Below, piece by piece: positions 1-9,039 of a stretch of 64,000 nt of DNA. A program made the position numbers and the translations under genes. Under the pieces are notes generated by a model that did not search any database, was not told where the DNA came from, and saw nothing but the letters and a program-made list of their open reading frames with translations. The stretch's first letter is position 1; each line of letters opens with the position of its first letter. Source of the stretch: Tunicatimonas pelagia (GTDB lineage Bacteria; Bacteroidota; Bacteroidia; Cytophagales; Cyclobacteriaceae); contig NZ_CP120683.1 in the NCBI RefSeq assembly GCF_030506325.1, positions 5,832,501 through 5,896,500 of the forward strand, in the 5' to 3' direction.

Positions 1-333
1 TTAGTAAAAAGTGGTCGAGTGGCTTTACTAATCGACGAGGGGCAAGATTTTGAAACGTTAAGTGTTGTTAGTGCCGGACAATCTTTTGGAAACAACACCT
101 TACTGGTGAAGACTCAACGTCCCTACAGCTCGGTAGTGCGTTCAACGGAAGCTGAGCTTTACGTAATTCCTCATGTAAATATTCAGGACGTATTTGCCAG
201 TAATCCCCGGATTAAGGCCAAGATGTTGGCTTCCTTAGGCGAAATACACGATGCTTATCTCCAGGATTTGTTTCACGTATATCGTTCGGCTAAAGGCTTT
301 TTTAATCTCAACCAAGTGAGTGCCAATATTTAG
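1..333 (+). CDS. Cyclic-nucleotide-binding-domain-like protein, C-terminal part (5' end outside window)
   Basis: The frame is open from the first base, so the gene starts before the window; about 110 residues remain. The order of short beta strands (GRVALLID, FGNNTLL, YSSVVRSTEAELYVIP) followed by a helical tail resembles the second half of a cNMP-binding jelly roll (PF00027 type), where a strand with a small-residue turn is followed by a sentence like 'A.E.Y.IP...' and a C-terminal helix. No phosphate-binding RxA signature can be judged because that part is only partly visible. It is followed by an 80-bp gap and then mdh on the same strand. A role as a sensor or transport subunit cannot be decided from this fragment. 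Confidence 0.5.
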   Translation, partial: LVKSGRVALLIDEGQDFETLSVVSAGQSFGNNTLLVKTQRPYSSVVRSTEAELYVIPHVNIQDVFASNPRIKAKMLASLGEIHDAYLQDLFHVYRSAKGFFNLNQVSANI

Positions 334-412
334 GCAATCCGGTTTGGGTTTGTCTCCTTCCTGATTTAGATTGCAAGTGCGAATATTTTTTCACTCAAAA
401 TCAACCTAGTTT

Positions 413-1339
413 ATGAAAGTTACTGTAGTAGGAGCGGGTAACGTAGGGGCTACTTGCGCCGACGTGCTGGCTTACCGCGAAATTGCTAATGAGGTAATTG
501 TTGTCGATATTAAAGAGGGGCTAGCCGAAGGAAAAGCCCTTGATATATGGGAGAAAGCTCCCATCAACTTATATGACACTCGAACCGTAGGGGCTACGAA
601 TGATTACAGCAAAACTGCTGGATCAGAAGTGGTGGTAATCACTTCCGGCTTGCCTCGCAAACCCGGCATGTCGCGTGATGATTTGATCGGCACCAACGCC
701 AAGATTGTAAAATCAGTGACCGAAAACGTAATCGAGCATTCGCCCGATGCCATTATCATCGTAGTTTCTAACCCACTGGATGTAATGACCTATCAGGCGC
801 ATCTTACTTCTAAGGCACCGCGCACCAAAGTAATGGGTATGGCGGGTATTTTGGATACGGCTCGCTACCGAGCGTTCTTAGCTGAAGCTCTGGATGTTTC
901 ACCTAAAGACATTCAGGCTGTGCTGATGGGTGGCCACGGCGATACGATGGTTCCGCTGCCTCGCTACACGACCGTAGGTGGAATTCCGGTAACCGAACTG
1001 ATTGATGACGATAAACTAGCTGCTATTGTGCAACGCACCAAAACGGGTGGCGGAGAGCTGGTAAAACTAATGGGCACCTCGGCCTGGTATGCTCCTGGTT
1101 CAGCTGCGGCGCAGATGGTAGAGGCTATTGTAAAAGATCAGCGACGAGTGTTTCCGGTATGTATTCAGTTGGATGGAGAGTACGGTATCAGCGACTGCTA
1201 CTTGGGAGTTCCGGTTATTCTGGGTAAAAACGGAGTAGAGAAGGTGATTGAATTGCAGTTGAATGACGATGAGATGGAGCTACTGAAAACCTCCGAGCAG
1301 CACGTACGCGAAGTGATGAAGGTGCTAGAAGACATGTAA
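413..1339 (+). CDS. mdh: Malate dehydrogenase (NAD-dependent, LDH-like type)
   Basis: Catalyses malate plus NAD+ to oxaloacetate plus NADH in the TCA cycle, in the cytoplasm. At 308 residues it has the full length of the LDH-like MDH family (MDH type 3). The N-terminal Rossmann motif GAGNVGATCA is at residues 7-16 and the second strand ends in VVDI, the acidic end expected for NAD. The catalytic histidine is H175 in GGHGDTM, and substrate-binding segments GLPRKPGMSRDDL and VSNPLDVM are present. The GLPRKPGMSRDD loop has Arg residues at the substrate-specificity position, which favours malate over lactate. ATG start; it is followed closely by a small lipoprotein gene on the same strand. Confident assignment. 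Confidence 0.95.
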   Translation: MKVTVVGAGNVGATCADVLAYREIANEVIVVDIKEGLAEGKALDIWEKAPINLYDTRTVGATNDYSKTAGSEVVVITSGLPRKPGMSRDDLIGTNAKIVKSVTENVIEHSPDAIIIVVSNPLDVMTYQAHLTSKAPRTKVMGMAGILDTARYRAFLAEALDVSPKDIQAVLMGGHGDTMVPLPRYTTVGGIPVTELIDDDKLAAIVQRTKTGGGELVKLMGTSAWYAPGSAAAQMVEAIVKDQRRVFPVCIQLDGEYGISDCYLGVPVILGKNGVEKVIELQLNDDEMELLKTSEQHVREVMKVLEDM

Positions 1340-1349
1340 TCTGTTGATA

Positions 1350-1418
1350 GTTGACAATTGATAATTGATAGTGTGTATCAAATGGTTCGCTTTTACTTAT
1401 CCATTATCAATTGTCAAC
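1350..1418. repeat. Inverted repeat, arms 1350-1370 and 1398-1418
   Basis: The arm GTTGACAATTGATAATTGA at 1350 onward is matched by the reverse complement of 1398-1418 with one mismatch over about 20 bp and a 27-bp loop. The left arm lies in the mdh-lipoprotein gap and the right arm inside the lipoprotein signal-peptide codons. The words resemble intergenic simple repeats elsewhere in the window. In RNA it would fold over the start codon at 1382, which could hide it; that last point is inference. Confidence 0.7.
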
Positions 1419-1864
1419 TGTCAATTTTTTTGTTGTTCATCACCGCTTGTCAACCGTCCGCTACTTCCGAGCGTACGGTGGATGAGTTGAAAGCGGGGCA
1501 ATCAACTAATACAGATTCGCTAGAAGATACCTCCCTCTCGCAGATAACTCTGCTGGCTCAGCAGATTGAGCAAGTGCGGCAATTGCAGGAGCAGTTTCGC
1601 AAGGATCTAGATAGCCTCTATGCGCTCGATACTATAGTCCAGAATCAGACTGATACTTTAGAAAGCATCTATTTCGCCCTAACCGATGCGGAAACCGCTT
1701 GGATTGTGTTACGCACGCAGTATCCCGCTCAGTTTGACAGCGTTGATCTCGATACCGATACTACTCAAAGCGAAAACTTTGAGGCATCTTTAGAAACAGT
1801 ACAACGGGCGTTGAAAGGTGGCATTGAGCGAGCAGAACGCTGGAATTCCATGCAACCCAAATAA
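1382..1864 (+). CDS. Small lipoprotein of unknown function
   Basis: The frame is open from a TTG at 1358, but the ATG at 1382 gives a clean lipoprotein signal: a charged start, a hydrophobic run and the lipobox FITAC with cysteine 15 residues after a SIINCQLS segment. The mature part is acidic and strongly helical (many Q, E, L; repeats such as QQIEQVRQLQEQFRKDL), so a coiled coil is likely; I recognise no family. It begins about 40 bp after the mdh stop and may be cotranscribed. Odd point: the DNA for the signal peptide (1398-1418) is one arm of an inverted repeat whose other arm lies at 1350-1370, so the signal sequence seems to be built from an intergenic repeat. Probably located in the inner leaflet or outer membrane. 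Confidence 0.6.
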   Translation: MVRFYLSIINCQLSIFLLFITACQPSATSERTVDELKAGQSTNTDSLEDTSLSQITLLAQQIEQVRQLQEQFRKDLDSLYALDTIVQNQTDTLESIYFALTDAETAWIVLRTQYPAQFDSVDLDTDTTQSENFEASLETVQRALKGGIERAERWNSMQPK

Positions 1865-1974
1865 AACCTCTACCCAGATTAATTCGTATTCCAGGCAAGG
1901 TCGAATGGCAGAGCCCCCAGCTCTCCTAGAGTCTGTGACTAGCTCCAGTAGAGTTAGAGAAATTATTAATTAGG

Positions 1975-3123
1975 TTAAGTACCACCAAAAATCTCACTAA
2001 GCTTTTCTTCTAACGCTGGCCCGCGAAGATTTTTGGCAATAATCTTTCCATCGGGATCAACTAGCACTGTGGCCGGAATAGCGTTAATATTGTACAAGCG
2101 GGCAGCTTGCGAATCGAAGTACTGCAAGTCAGAAACTTGCTCCCAGGTTAGCTGATCTTTCTGAATAGCTTCTACCCAATCTTCTTTAGAGCGATCTAAA
2201 GACACCCCGTAAATCTCAAAACCTTCATCTTTGTACTTGTTGTACATCCGTACCACATTAGGGTTTTCCATTCGGCAGGGTTTACACCATGCTGCCCAAA
2301 AGTCAATCATCACGTATTTGCCCTGTAAAGAAGAGAGACTCACCGTATCTCCTTCGGGGTTGGGTAGTTGAATATCGGGGGCGGGCATCCCAATGGCCAG
2401 CGACCGGAGGCTCTCCACCTGGTTTACAAACTGCTGAGTGTAGGGTGAATCCGGCAGCTCTTCCTGAAATTTGGCAGCTAGCTCGTCTAAAAAGGGAAAC
2501 TCTTTTTCGGCATCCAGAAAATTGACGGCGTAGAGAGCCGCGATGGAGCCACCCATCTCTCTAATTTTACCCTTTACTTTTTCATTGTTCTTTTGCTCAA
2601 TTTGGAGGTACTGCTGCTCAATTTGCTGCATTACTTCAGTATCACTTTCGGAGCGAGCTTTCATGTAGTCGGCATTGAGACCATTGATTTGCTCCTGCAT
2701 ATTCCGCATAATGTCATTAACAGCGTACAGATAATCCGTATCAGTAGAGCCAGTTACTTCCACTTCCCCGTCGGGACGACTACCATCGGCTACTATTTTT
2801 ATATTTTCGTCATCCAGAATCAAGTTTACATACTGACGGTTAAACAGGTTGAGGCGATAAAATCCAGGTTCGTTTTCTTTGAGGCTGTAGCGAAAAGTGC
2901 TGTCGCTGGTAACGATGAGCGTATCCACCACTTCAATATCGTTCTCGCCAATACGTTCTAGCACTAAGTGTTCATTGGCTTGGGGGTTAAGAATCTTCCC
3001 TTCAATCCATAGCTGATGAGCGGTGGTATTGGCTGTTTGGCTACCGTTAGATTGTCCTTCGGTACAACTGTAGGTACTAAGTAGAGCAGCACTGTACAGT
3101 AAATATAAATACAAAGTCTTCAT
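1975..3123 (-). CDS. Thioredoxin-fold (TlpA/DUF4369-type) lipoprotein, thiol-disulfide oxidoreductase
   Basis: A 382-residue envelope protein of the Bacteroidota type: N-terminal signal with lipobox STYSC (Cys20), a beta-rich DUF4369-like region to about residue 130, a long helical linker (residues 130-190), and a C-terminal AhpC/TSA-thioredoxin domain from about residue 245. The redox centre W279-C280-K281-P282-C283 and the cis-proline region NAIPATVLVD are intact. It should reduce or isomerise disulfides in periplasmic proteins; the partner is unknown. It faces away from mdh and lies 39 bp downstream of gatB on the same strand, so it could be transcribed with gatB. A CAAATATA word (TAnnTTTG on the minus strand) lies at 3144-3151, just upstream. 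Confidence 0.85.
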   Translation of the reverse strand: MKTLYLYLLYSAALLSTYSCTEGQSNGSQTANTTAHQLWIEGKILNPQANEHLVLERIGENDIEVVDTLIVTSDSTFRYSLKENEPGFYRLNLFNRQYVNLILDDENIKIVADGSRPDGEVEVTGSTDTDYLYAVNDIMRNMQEQINGLNADYMKARSESDTEVMQQIEQQYLQIEQKNNEKVKGKIREMGGSIAALYAVNFLDAEKEFPFLDELAAKFQEELPDSPYTQQFVNQVESLRSLAIGMPAPDIQLPNPEGDTVSLSSLQGKYVMIDFWAAWCKPCRMENPNVVRMYNKYKDEGFEIYGVSLDRSKEDWVEAIQKDQLTWEQVSDLQYFDSQAARLYNINAIPATVLVDPDGKIIAKNLRGPALEEKLSEIFGGT

Positions 3124-3162
3124 ATCTTTAGTAGATTGGTTCGCAAATATAGGGTTACCAGC

Positions 3163-4641
3163 TCAACTTAATGCTTTACGTAGCAATTCATTTGCTATTT
3201 TAGGGTTAGCTTTTCCTTGGCTTCGCTTCATGACCTCTCCCATAAACATACCCAAGAGTCCTTTCTTCCCTTTTCGGTAAGCAGTTACCTTATCAGGAAA
3301 ATCAGCAACTACTTCATTTACCAACGTTTGTAAACTATCTGTATTACTTTCCTGAAACAAATTTAACTTTTCGGCCAGGGTAGTCGGCGAGACTTCGGGG
3401 TTATCCAGCAGGGCTGGAAATATTTTTTGGGAAGCAGCAGCAAAACTAACCCGGTCGGAAGCTACTAGCTCGGTTAACTCACTCAGTTGTTGGTAGGTCA
3501 GTGGAAATTCAGTAATGGATTTACCACTATCGTTCAGGAATGATTTGATGGGCCCCATCACCCAGTTGGCAGCGGCTTTGTAATAAGTGGTGTGCTGGCA
3601 AAAGGTATCGTAAAACAAAGCCACCTCTTTGCTATCAGTTAGCACATCCAAATCGTGCTCGGGCAAGCCATATTGCTCTGAGAACTTATTCTCTAGCTCG
3701 TAGGGCAAAGATGGCATACTTGCCTGAATTTGCTCTAGCCACTTATCCGATATGTCCATCGGGCTTAAATCTGGTTCAGGGAAATACCGATAATCGTTAA
3801 GTTCTTCTTTGTAGCGCATAGCTGCGGTAGTGCCCGTAGCAGCATCGAAGGTGCGAGTTTCGGACACAATGCTTTCTCCTTGCTCAATCAGCCAGATTTG
3901 CCGATCCCATTCGTGCTCAATAGCCCGTTGCACATTACGGATGGAGTTCATATTCTTTACCTCCACTTTACGGCCTAGTTCAGGAGCATCGTGGAGTTTT
4001 ACCGATACATTAGCATCACAGCGCATCGATCCCTCTTCCATGTTACCATCACAAATATCCAGGTAGCGAATCAGCTTACGAATTTCGGTCAGCACGGCGT
4101 ACGCCTCTTCCGGATAGTGCATACAAGGCTCAGTAACGATCTCAATTAAGGGAGTACCTGCCCGGTTAAAGTCTACCTGCGACTCCGATTCGCCCGCTAA
4201 GTGCACCAGTTTTCCGGCATCTTCCTCCAGGTGGATATGATGAATCAGTACTTCAGTACTACGGTCTTCCGGTTGCAAAGCGGGTTGGTTAGGGCGAATC
4301 GGCACCTTTCCTCCCCGGCAAATTGGAGTTTTGTCTTGGGTGATTTGGTATCCCTTGGGAAGATCGGGGTAAAAATAGTTCTTACGATCAAAATACGTCT
4401 GCTGGGTAATCTGACAGTGGCAGGCCAGTCCCATTTTTATGGCGTACTCTACTACTTTTCTATTGAGTAGCGGTAGCGTACCCGGGTGAGCCAGACTGAT
4501 TGGGCTAATGTGGGTATTGGGTTCGCCACCGTATTGGTTCAGATCAGCAGCAAAAATTTTACTTTTGCTCTGCAACTGTACGTGAACTTCCAGTCCAATA
4601 ACTAACTGATACTTACTGCGGGTATTTTTATCTAATTTCAT
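3163..4641 (-). CDS. gatB: Aspartyl/glutamyl-tRNA amidotransferase subunit B
   Basis: Kinase/transamidase subunit of GatCAB, which turns Glu-tRNA(Gln) and Asp-tRNA(Asn) into the amidated forms. 492 residues is the normal length. The family signature is clear: GLEVHVQLQSKSKIF at the N-terminus, DFNRAGTPLIEIVTEP, EEGSMRCDANVSV and VEVKNMNSIRNVQRAIEHE in the catalytic cradle, and a C-terminal YqeY-like helical tail ending ANELLRKAL. gatA and gatC are not adjacent, which is common in this phylum. ATG start; a CAAACTTA word at 4664-4671 is a possible minus-strand minus-7 box about 20 bp before the start codon. Confidence 0.95.
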   Translation of the reverse strand: MKLDKNTRSKYQLVIGLEVHVQLQSKSKIFAADLNQYGGEPNTHISPISLAHPGTLPLLNRKVVEYAIKMGLACHCQITQQTYFDRKNYFYPDLPKGYQITQDKTPICRGGKVPIRPNQPALQPEDRSTEVLIHHIHLEEDAGKLVHLAGESESQVDFNRAGTPLIEIVTEPCMHYPEEAYAVLTEIRKLIRYLDICDGNMEEGSMRCDANVSVKLHDAPELGRKVEVKNMNSIRNVQRAIEHEWDRQIWLIEQGESIVSETRTFDAATGTTAAMRYKEELNDYRYFPEPDLSPMDISDKWLEQIQASMPSLPYELENKFSEQYGLPEHDLDVLTDSKEVALFYDTFCQHTTYYKAAANWVMGPIKSFLNDSGKSITEFPLTYQQLSELTELVASDRVSFAAASQKIFPALLDNPEVSPTTLAEKLNLFQESNTDSLQTLVNEVVADFPDKVTAYRKGKKGLLGMFMGEVMKRSQGKANPKIANELLRKALS

Positions 4642-4978
4642 AGAAAGAGATACGATGGCAGCACAAACTTAGTGGTTTTTGGTGATTATTTTTAGTCTAC
4701 GGTCAACAGTCCACCGACGATAGTCCACAGTCAACTATTATTAGTTCTTTGCCCCTGGTCATTAGATTACAGGCGACCGTCGTGCGGGTTAGAAAGTTGA
4801 AGTGTTTAGGTGCTAAAGTGTTAGCGTAGTTTGATGTACGGGGTTTAGCTTTACCCATTGCTCATTGTCTACTGTACAGTGTCCCACGCCAATTCATCAT
4901 GATTCATCAATCATTATTCATAAGCTGGTTGGTTCCATCAACGATCAATTTTAAATTCCGGTCTCCGGTCTCCCTTTT
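4642..4978. other. 337-bp intergenic region made of short word-like repeats
   Basis: No gene is visible on either strand. The stretch is a mosaic of short repeated words: GTCAACAGTCCAC and AGTCCACAGTCAAC at 4702-4735; a GTGTTTAGGTGCTAAAGTGTTA phrase starting at 4801; CATGATTCATCAATCATTATTCAT-type words at 4898-4921; and a 7-bp tandem CCGGTCT CCGGTCT at about 4956-4969. Related words occur at 1350-1418, 53602-53675, 57385-57489 and 62405-62544, always between genes or at their edges. Possibly transcription-termination or structured RNA material; function unknown. Confidence 0.6.
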
Positions 4979-5590
4979 TCACATCTCGTATCTCTTATTT
5001 CTTTTAAGTTTTCCGGCAGCTTCGTAGCCTCCGTAGTATAGCTTTCCCATTCTCAGTCCGAATGCAGAACCAATCTCGGAAAAATCGCTTACAATATGTT
5101 CCTGACAAGCCCGAACCAGAATTTGGGCACAGGCTACTGCATCTGATTCGGCAGCGTGGTGGTGTAGATCAATACTAAAGCGTTGCGAGAGCGGTCCCAG
5201 CCCGTAGGAGCGGAAGCCCGACCAAGCCTGACGTGCCACCTGCAAACTACAGGCGTAAGATAAACGGGGAAAGGCTAATTCGTACTGTGATAACACGTGC
5301 CTGAGGCAACTCATATCAAAGCTAGCATTATGAGCCACCACGTTGGAGTGCTCAAAGTATGGTTTTGCTTCATGCCAAATGGCGGCGAAGTTAGGCGCGT
5401 GAGCCACATCCTGCGCGGTAATACCGTGCACTCGGATATTTCCGGGATGAAACCAGTTGGGAGTGGGGCGTATTCGCCACGAGCGGGTCTCGGAGATTTG
5501 ACCATCTTCTACCACAGCAATACCTAGTTCGCATACGCTCTCGCGTTGGTAGTTGGCCGTTTCAAAATCAAAAGCAACAAAGTTGAGCAT
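4979..5590 (-). CDS. DnaQ-like 3'-5' exonuclease (DEDDh family)
   Basis: An exonuclease of the DNA polymerase III epsilon/RNase T superfamily. The ATG at 5590 puts Exo I near the N-terminus (AFDFETA, with D8 and E10); Exo II is in VVAHNASFDM; Exo III is HHHAAESDAVA with the His-x4-Asp pattern of the DEDDh class. At about 203 residues it has only the catalytic domain and no BRCT or helicase part. The GITAQDV and R.HGI segments are typical of stand-alone Cytophagales DnaQ-like proteins. It could proofread or trim nucleic acids; the substrate cannot be read from sequence. The upstream TTG at 5596 is a less likely start. Monocistronic, between the gatB gap and the glycan locus. Confidence 0.85.
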   Translation of the reverse strand: MLNFVAFDFETANYQRESVCELGIAVVEDGQISETRSWRIRPTPNWFHPGNIRVHGITAQDVAHAPNFAAIWHEAKPYFEHSNVVAHNASFDMSCLRHVLSQYELAFPRLSYACSLQVARQAWSGFRSYGLGPLSQRFSIDLHHHAAESDAVACAQILVRACQEHIVSDFSEIGSAFGLRMGKLYYGGYEAAGKLKRNKRYEM

Positions 5591-5720
5591 GAGCAATTAG
5601 CTTAAGCTAGTAAGTATGCGAAAGTTTACTTCTTTTTCAAGAAAACCAATGCAGTTCTTATTCTTTTATTCTCCGATGATTTTTTTCTCTAGTTAAACCG
5701 GGTAATTGTTATTGGTCGCG

Positions 5721-6929
5721 CTAATCCTTATTAGCTGGGTTACCACTCACCACTAAGGAAAAACGCTTCTTGAGCGATAGGAATTTAGCCTCAAAAAGTT
5801 CATACGAACACGCTGCAATCACGATCGTTGTAATTAAGCTAAGAATGTAAAGTAAAACTGAATCACTAAATTCAGTGAATGTAAGCTGAAAAGAGGTACT
5901 TAATATCTGGAGAACTAAGCCGATTGCTATTTCGTGGAACATATAAATTCCGTATGAAATGGTACCTAAATAGTTTAAAAACGCATACTCAATTTTTATG
6001 ATTGATTTCGGATTTGTAGCAATATTCAGGATAATGATGAGAAACAATACGGAGTAAAGCTCATGATGAATAGGTCCGGCATATATCCCGCTAACCAGCC
6101 CGAAGCCTAATAAACAAAAAATAGCGACCTGGAAATACTTGTTGTATACAAAATCTAGCACTCTTTGAAGACGGTAGTACAATACATACGCACCAATACC
6201 GCCAATGATCATACATTGAAATCTCGCAAAATGCAGGTAACTCTTTCCGAAAGTAGTAACTGTCTCTAGTACCTCGTTATCGGTTATTTTAGGAACGGCA
6301 AAAAGGGTTAGCTTAATAAGTACTACAGTAGCTAGTAGGCTGATAATTAGCTTTTTAAAGTTGGGAAAAAATTTAACGAGCAGTGGCCATATCAAATAGA
6401 ATTGCTCTTCTATACCAATAGACCAGGTAGGCTCAATGTACAGCGTTCGGGAGAACGATATGAGAACCACTTGCGGTAGAAATATGATATAGAAGAATAG
6501 TTTTGAGCTAAAATCTTGATAGAGAGCTGATAGTAGTGAGGGAGTGTACAAGGACTGTATTTGGGGTAGGATAAACATACCCAACACTACAATCAGATAA
6601 TACAGTGGCCATATTCGGAGGAACCTGCGGATATAAAAATTTTTAATCGATATATCTTGACTATTCTCTCGTTCAACAAACAGTAAGTAAGTGATTAAGA
6701 AGCCACTCAGCACAAAAAAGAAAGTTACCGCCAGGTTGCCTACCTGATGAACCGCCTGGTTGTCGTAAGCATGTTCATAGCCGAAAAGCTGCTTGAATTG
6801 TTCAACATGGCTAACAAAAACTAAAAGTGCGGCAAAGAAACGAAGGGAGTTTAGTCCTGGAAAATAAACTTTGGCCTTCTTGTGGAGTATTGTTGCTGAT
6901 TGCATACGCTCGGTAGGTACTAATTCCAT
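5721..6929 (-). CDS. Acyltransferase 3 family membrane protein (O-acetyltransferase)
   Basis: A polytopic inner-membrane acyltransferase (PF01757) of about 400 residues. Hallmarks are GLNSLRFFAALLVFVSHV at the N-terminus with the conserved His, the FFVLSGFLITYLL segment, the FYIRRFLRIWPLYY block, and PTWSIGIEEQFYLIWPLL, which is the cytosolic loop typical of OafA-like proteins. It probably moves an acetyl or similar acyl group onto the locus polysaccharide or a precursor. I chose the ATG at 6929, five bases after the stop of the upstream gene; a GTG at 6947 would give a 14-bp overlap. Last gene of the minus operon that starts at 13049. Confidence 0.85.
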   Translation of the reverse strand: MELVPTERMQSATILHKKAKVYFPGLNSLRFFAALLVFVSHVEQFKQLFGYEHAYDNQAVHQVGNLAVTFFFVLSGFLITYLLFVERENSQDISIKNFYIRRFLRIWPLYYLIVVLGMFILPQIQSLYTPSLLSALYQDFSSKLFFYIIFLPQVVLISFSRTLYIEPTWSIGIEEQFYLIWPLLVKFFPNFKKLIISLLATVVLIKLTLFAVPKITDNEVLETVTTFGKSYLHFARFQCMIIGGIGAYVLYYRLQRVLDFVYNKYFQVAIFCLLGFGLVSGIYAGPIHHELYSVLFLIIILNIATNPKSIIKIEYAFLNYLGTISYGIYMFHEIAIGLVLQILSTSFQLTFTEFSDSVLLYILSLITTIVIAACSYELFEAKFLSLKKRFSLVVSGNPANKD

Positions 6930-6933
6930 CAGA

Positions 6934-8109
6934 TTAGGTAGATGCACTAGTCACTTTGCGACTATTAACGTATTGAAATTGCTTTTTCAGATTATTTATG
7001 GGTTTTTCAACAAGGTGCCATGAAATTGCGGAAAATAGTATTAATAAGGATAAGAAGATGATAAAGCGGACGATTGGATTTTGAATTTCCGTGAAAAGAT
7101 AATCGTTGGTAAGTGGGTTTCTGATATTGTACCGCTGAGAATAAATTACGGCCAGCGTGTAGAGATAAGGAATAAAGTTATGGAAGAGGTAAATTCCGTA
7201 GCTTATCTTTCCAAGATAGACTACAATACCATTCTCTAAAATAGACTTCATTAGTGGATGCTCAAACCCTTTACCTGCTCGGTGGATAACCCAGACTGAG
7301 GCTAAAGCAATAATTGAGCCTTTGATAACCAGTATTAATTGGTATGAGTCAACAATTATAAGCCAAGTTACTGCGAATAAACTCAACAAAGTAACGAGTA
7401 GTATAGAAAATGTCTTCTGGACAGTCTGCTTGTCAGAATTTTCTTGCTTAAAATAGGCAAGTACTGCCCCGATACCGAAAGCATCTAAGCAAGATGGAGT
7501 TAGAATAAGCGCGAACAAGTCGTTGGTTAGATGACTATCAAATAGTGTAAATATAAGGAAGCGAGAGAGGGGGCCTATTACTACGAAACTACTAATCACC
7601 AAGAGCAGCCAGCGGGTAGGCACAAACAGAATAATTAGAGGCCAAAACAAGTAAAACTGTTCCTCTACCGCTAAGGTCCAAAGGTGGGTAAGTGGCCCAC
7701 CCCAATTTTGTGTGTAGAAAACAAAATAATTAGAAAGGTAAAGTACGTACCAAATAAACTTTTCGCGAATGCTGGCTAGCCCTACAGCGAAACAAGCGAA
7801 GATGGTAATATAGTAGATAGGAAAAATGCGGAGTGCGCGGCGTATAATAAATTTTTTTAAGACCTGAGCTTTAGGTATCGCATAATTATCCGAGTCTGTT
7901 CGGTTCTTTAGTAATATTTTAGTAATCAAAAAGCCACTTAGTACAAAGAAAAATACTACGCCAATATATCCCGGATTAATTGCCTCTAAAACCTGATTAT
8001 GAGGTAACCAATGCTCGAGTATTACCAGCCCGACAGCAAACGCCCGAAGAGCGTCTAGCTGAGGCATATAATGCAAGGGCTTAGTGGATGGAGGCGCAGA
8101 GAGAGGCAC
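6934..8109 (-). CDS. Acyltransferase 3 family membrane protein (OafA-like)
   Basis: Second acyltransferase-3 protein, about 390 residues, about ten membrane segments. The signature is complete: PQLDALRAFAVGLVILEHW with conserved Arg and His, VFFFVLSGFLITKILL, FIIRRALRIFPIYYIT and LWTLAVEEQFYLFWPLI. No SGNH domain is attached, so it is the short class that acylates sugars from the membrane. The frame opens at GTG 8109; the ATG at 8067 starts just at the conserved block and is also possible. It sits 51 bp after the methyltransferase gene and abuts the next acyltransferase. The two are clearly diverged copies rather than a recent duplication. Confidence 0.87.
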   Translation of the reverse strand: MPLSAPPSTKPLHYMPQLDALRAFAVGLVILEHWLPHNQVLEAINPGYIGVVFFFVLSGFLITKILLKNRTDSDNYAIPKAQVLKKFIIRRALRIFPIYYITIFACFAVGLASIREKFIWYVLYLSNYFVFYTQNWGGPLTHLWTLAVEEQFYLFWPLIILFVPTRWLLLVISSFVVIGPLSRFLIFTLFDSHLTNDLFALILTPSCLDAFGIGAVLAYFKQENSDKQTVQKTFSILLVTLLSLFAVTWLIIVDSYQLILVIKGSIIALASVWVIHRAGKGFEHPLMKSILENGIVVYLGKISYGIYLFHNFIPYLYTLAVIYSQRYNIRNPLTNDYLFTEIQNPIVRFIIFLSLLILFSAISWHLVEKPINNLKKQFQYVNSRKVTSAST

Positions 8110-8160
8110 TAATTATCGATTATTAGATGATGCTGCCTGTTACACAAGTAAAAGGACAAT

Positions 8161-8988
8161 TTATTTTTGACCAATGACCTGAATAGCATTTCCAGATTTC
8201 GAGTTGTCAAACAATAAGTCTACATGGATTAATAACTTCGCTATGGGGAGAAAGAGTAATTGGGCAATTGCGCCGCCTTTTTTAGCAAAGTAGCTTAGTT
8301 CCCAGGCCAATCTAGCCCAAAAACCATCGGAGTAGCTAGCGTGTACAATAGAAAAACCCTCATCGGTGAAGCGTTTTTTCAATCCTTCGAGGTTGTATAT
8401 CTGACCTACGTGCTCGTCATCAAGCCACTGTTGATGTTCTTGGAAGAGGCTGTCGGGGAAAATAGTCTTTTGACTGATGTTGGGCATTTTTACCAATAGG
8501 TATCCTCCTTCTTTTAGTTGATCGTAACAAGCTTTGAACGGCATTTCTGCCTCGTAAATATGCTCAAATACATCTATCGAGAAGATAAAATCAGCTTGCT
8601 GATCGTTGGGTAGTGTCTCTATTTTACCGTCATGAATGCTTACATTCGGAATGTTTAGTGTTTGCTTGGTATGACGGACACGATCTACTCGCTCGGGGTC
8701 GATTTCTAGGGCAGTAATTTTGGATTGAGGCAGAGCATCGGCTATCATAAATGAATATTCGCCATAGCCACAGCCCATATCTACTATCTGGTGGAATGAC
8801 CTAAGGGGAAGTTTTCGAAGTAACCTAATGACTACTTTAGACCTTGCGTAATTTCCTACATTCGTGTAGCCCAATAATCGATAAGCTAATTTTGCTAGCG
8901 AGGGATACTTCTGCATCCGGTAGCTAGTGAGTAACTGGGTTTTCCCGAAAGTGAATTTTCCTATTTTACCTGAATAAGTTGTCGACAT
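8161..8988 (-). CDS. Class I SAM-dependent methyltransferase
   Basis: 275 residues with a Rossmann methyltransferase core (Methyltransf_11/25 type). Motif I is VDMGCGYGEYSFMIADAL, motif II ends ALEIDPERV, followed by HDGKIETLP and the FIFSIDVFEHI segment with GGYLLVKMPN. A C-terminal helical extension (from about residue 225) is hydrophobic and may touch the membrane. In a glycan operon between two acyltransferases it most likely methylates a sugar or a lipid-linked intermediate, but the acceptor cannot be told. ATG start, 51 bp after the next upstream gene's stop. Confidence 0.85.
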   Translation of the reverse strand: MSTTYSGKIGKFTFGKTQLLTSYRMQKYPSLAKLAYRLLGYTNVGNYARSKVVIRLLRKLPLRSFHQIVDMGCGYGEYSFMIADALPQSKITALEIDPERVDRVRHTKQTLNIPNVSIHDGKIETLPNDQQADFIFSIDVFEHIYEAEMPFKACYDQLKEGGYLLVKMPNISQKTIFPDSLFQEHQQWLDDEHVGQIYNLEGLKKRFTDEGFSIVHASYSDGFWARLAWELSYFAKKGGAIAQLLFLPIAKLLIHVDLLFDNSKSGNAIQVIGQK

Positions 8989-9039
8989 GTATAATAAGTA
9001 ATTTCAGACCTTTAACTTTTTTATAATTGATTCTCGTAA

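Noticed and set aside
1865-1974. Possible structured element with GAGC/GCTC and AGCTC..TAGAG repeats
   Set aside because: Short stems only; could be a terminator for the convergent genes but not supportable.
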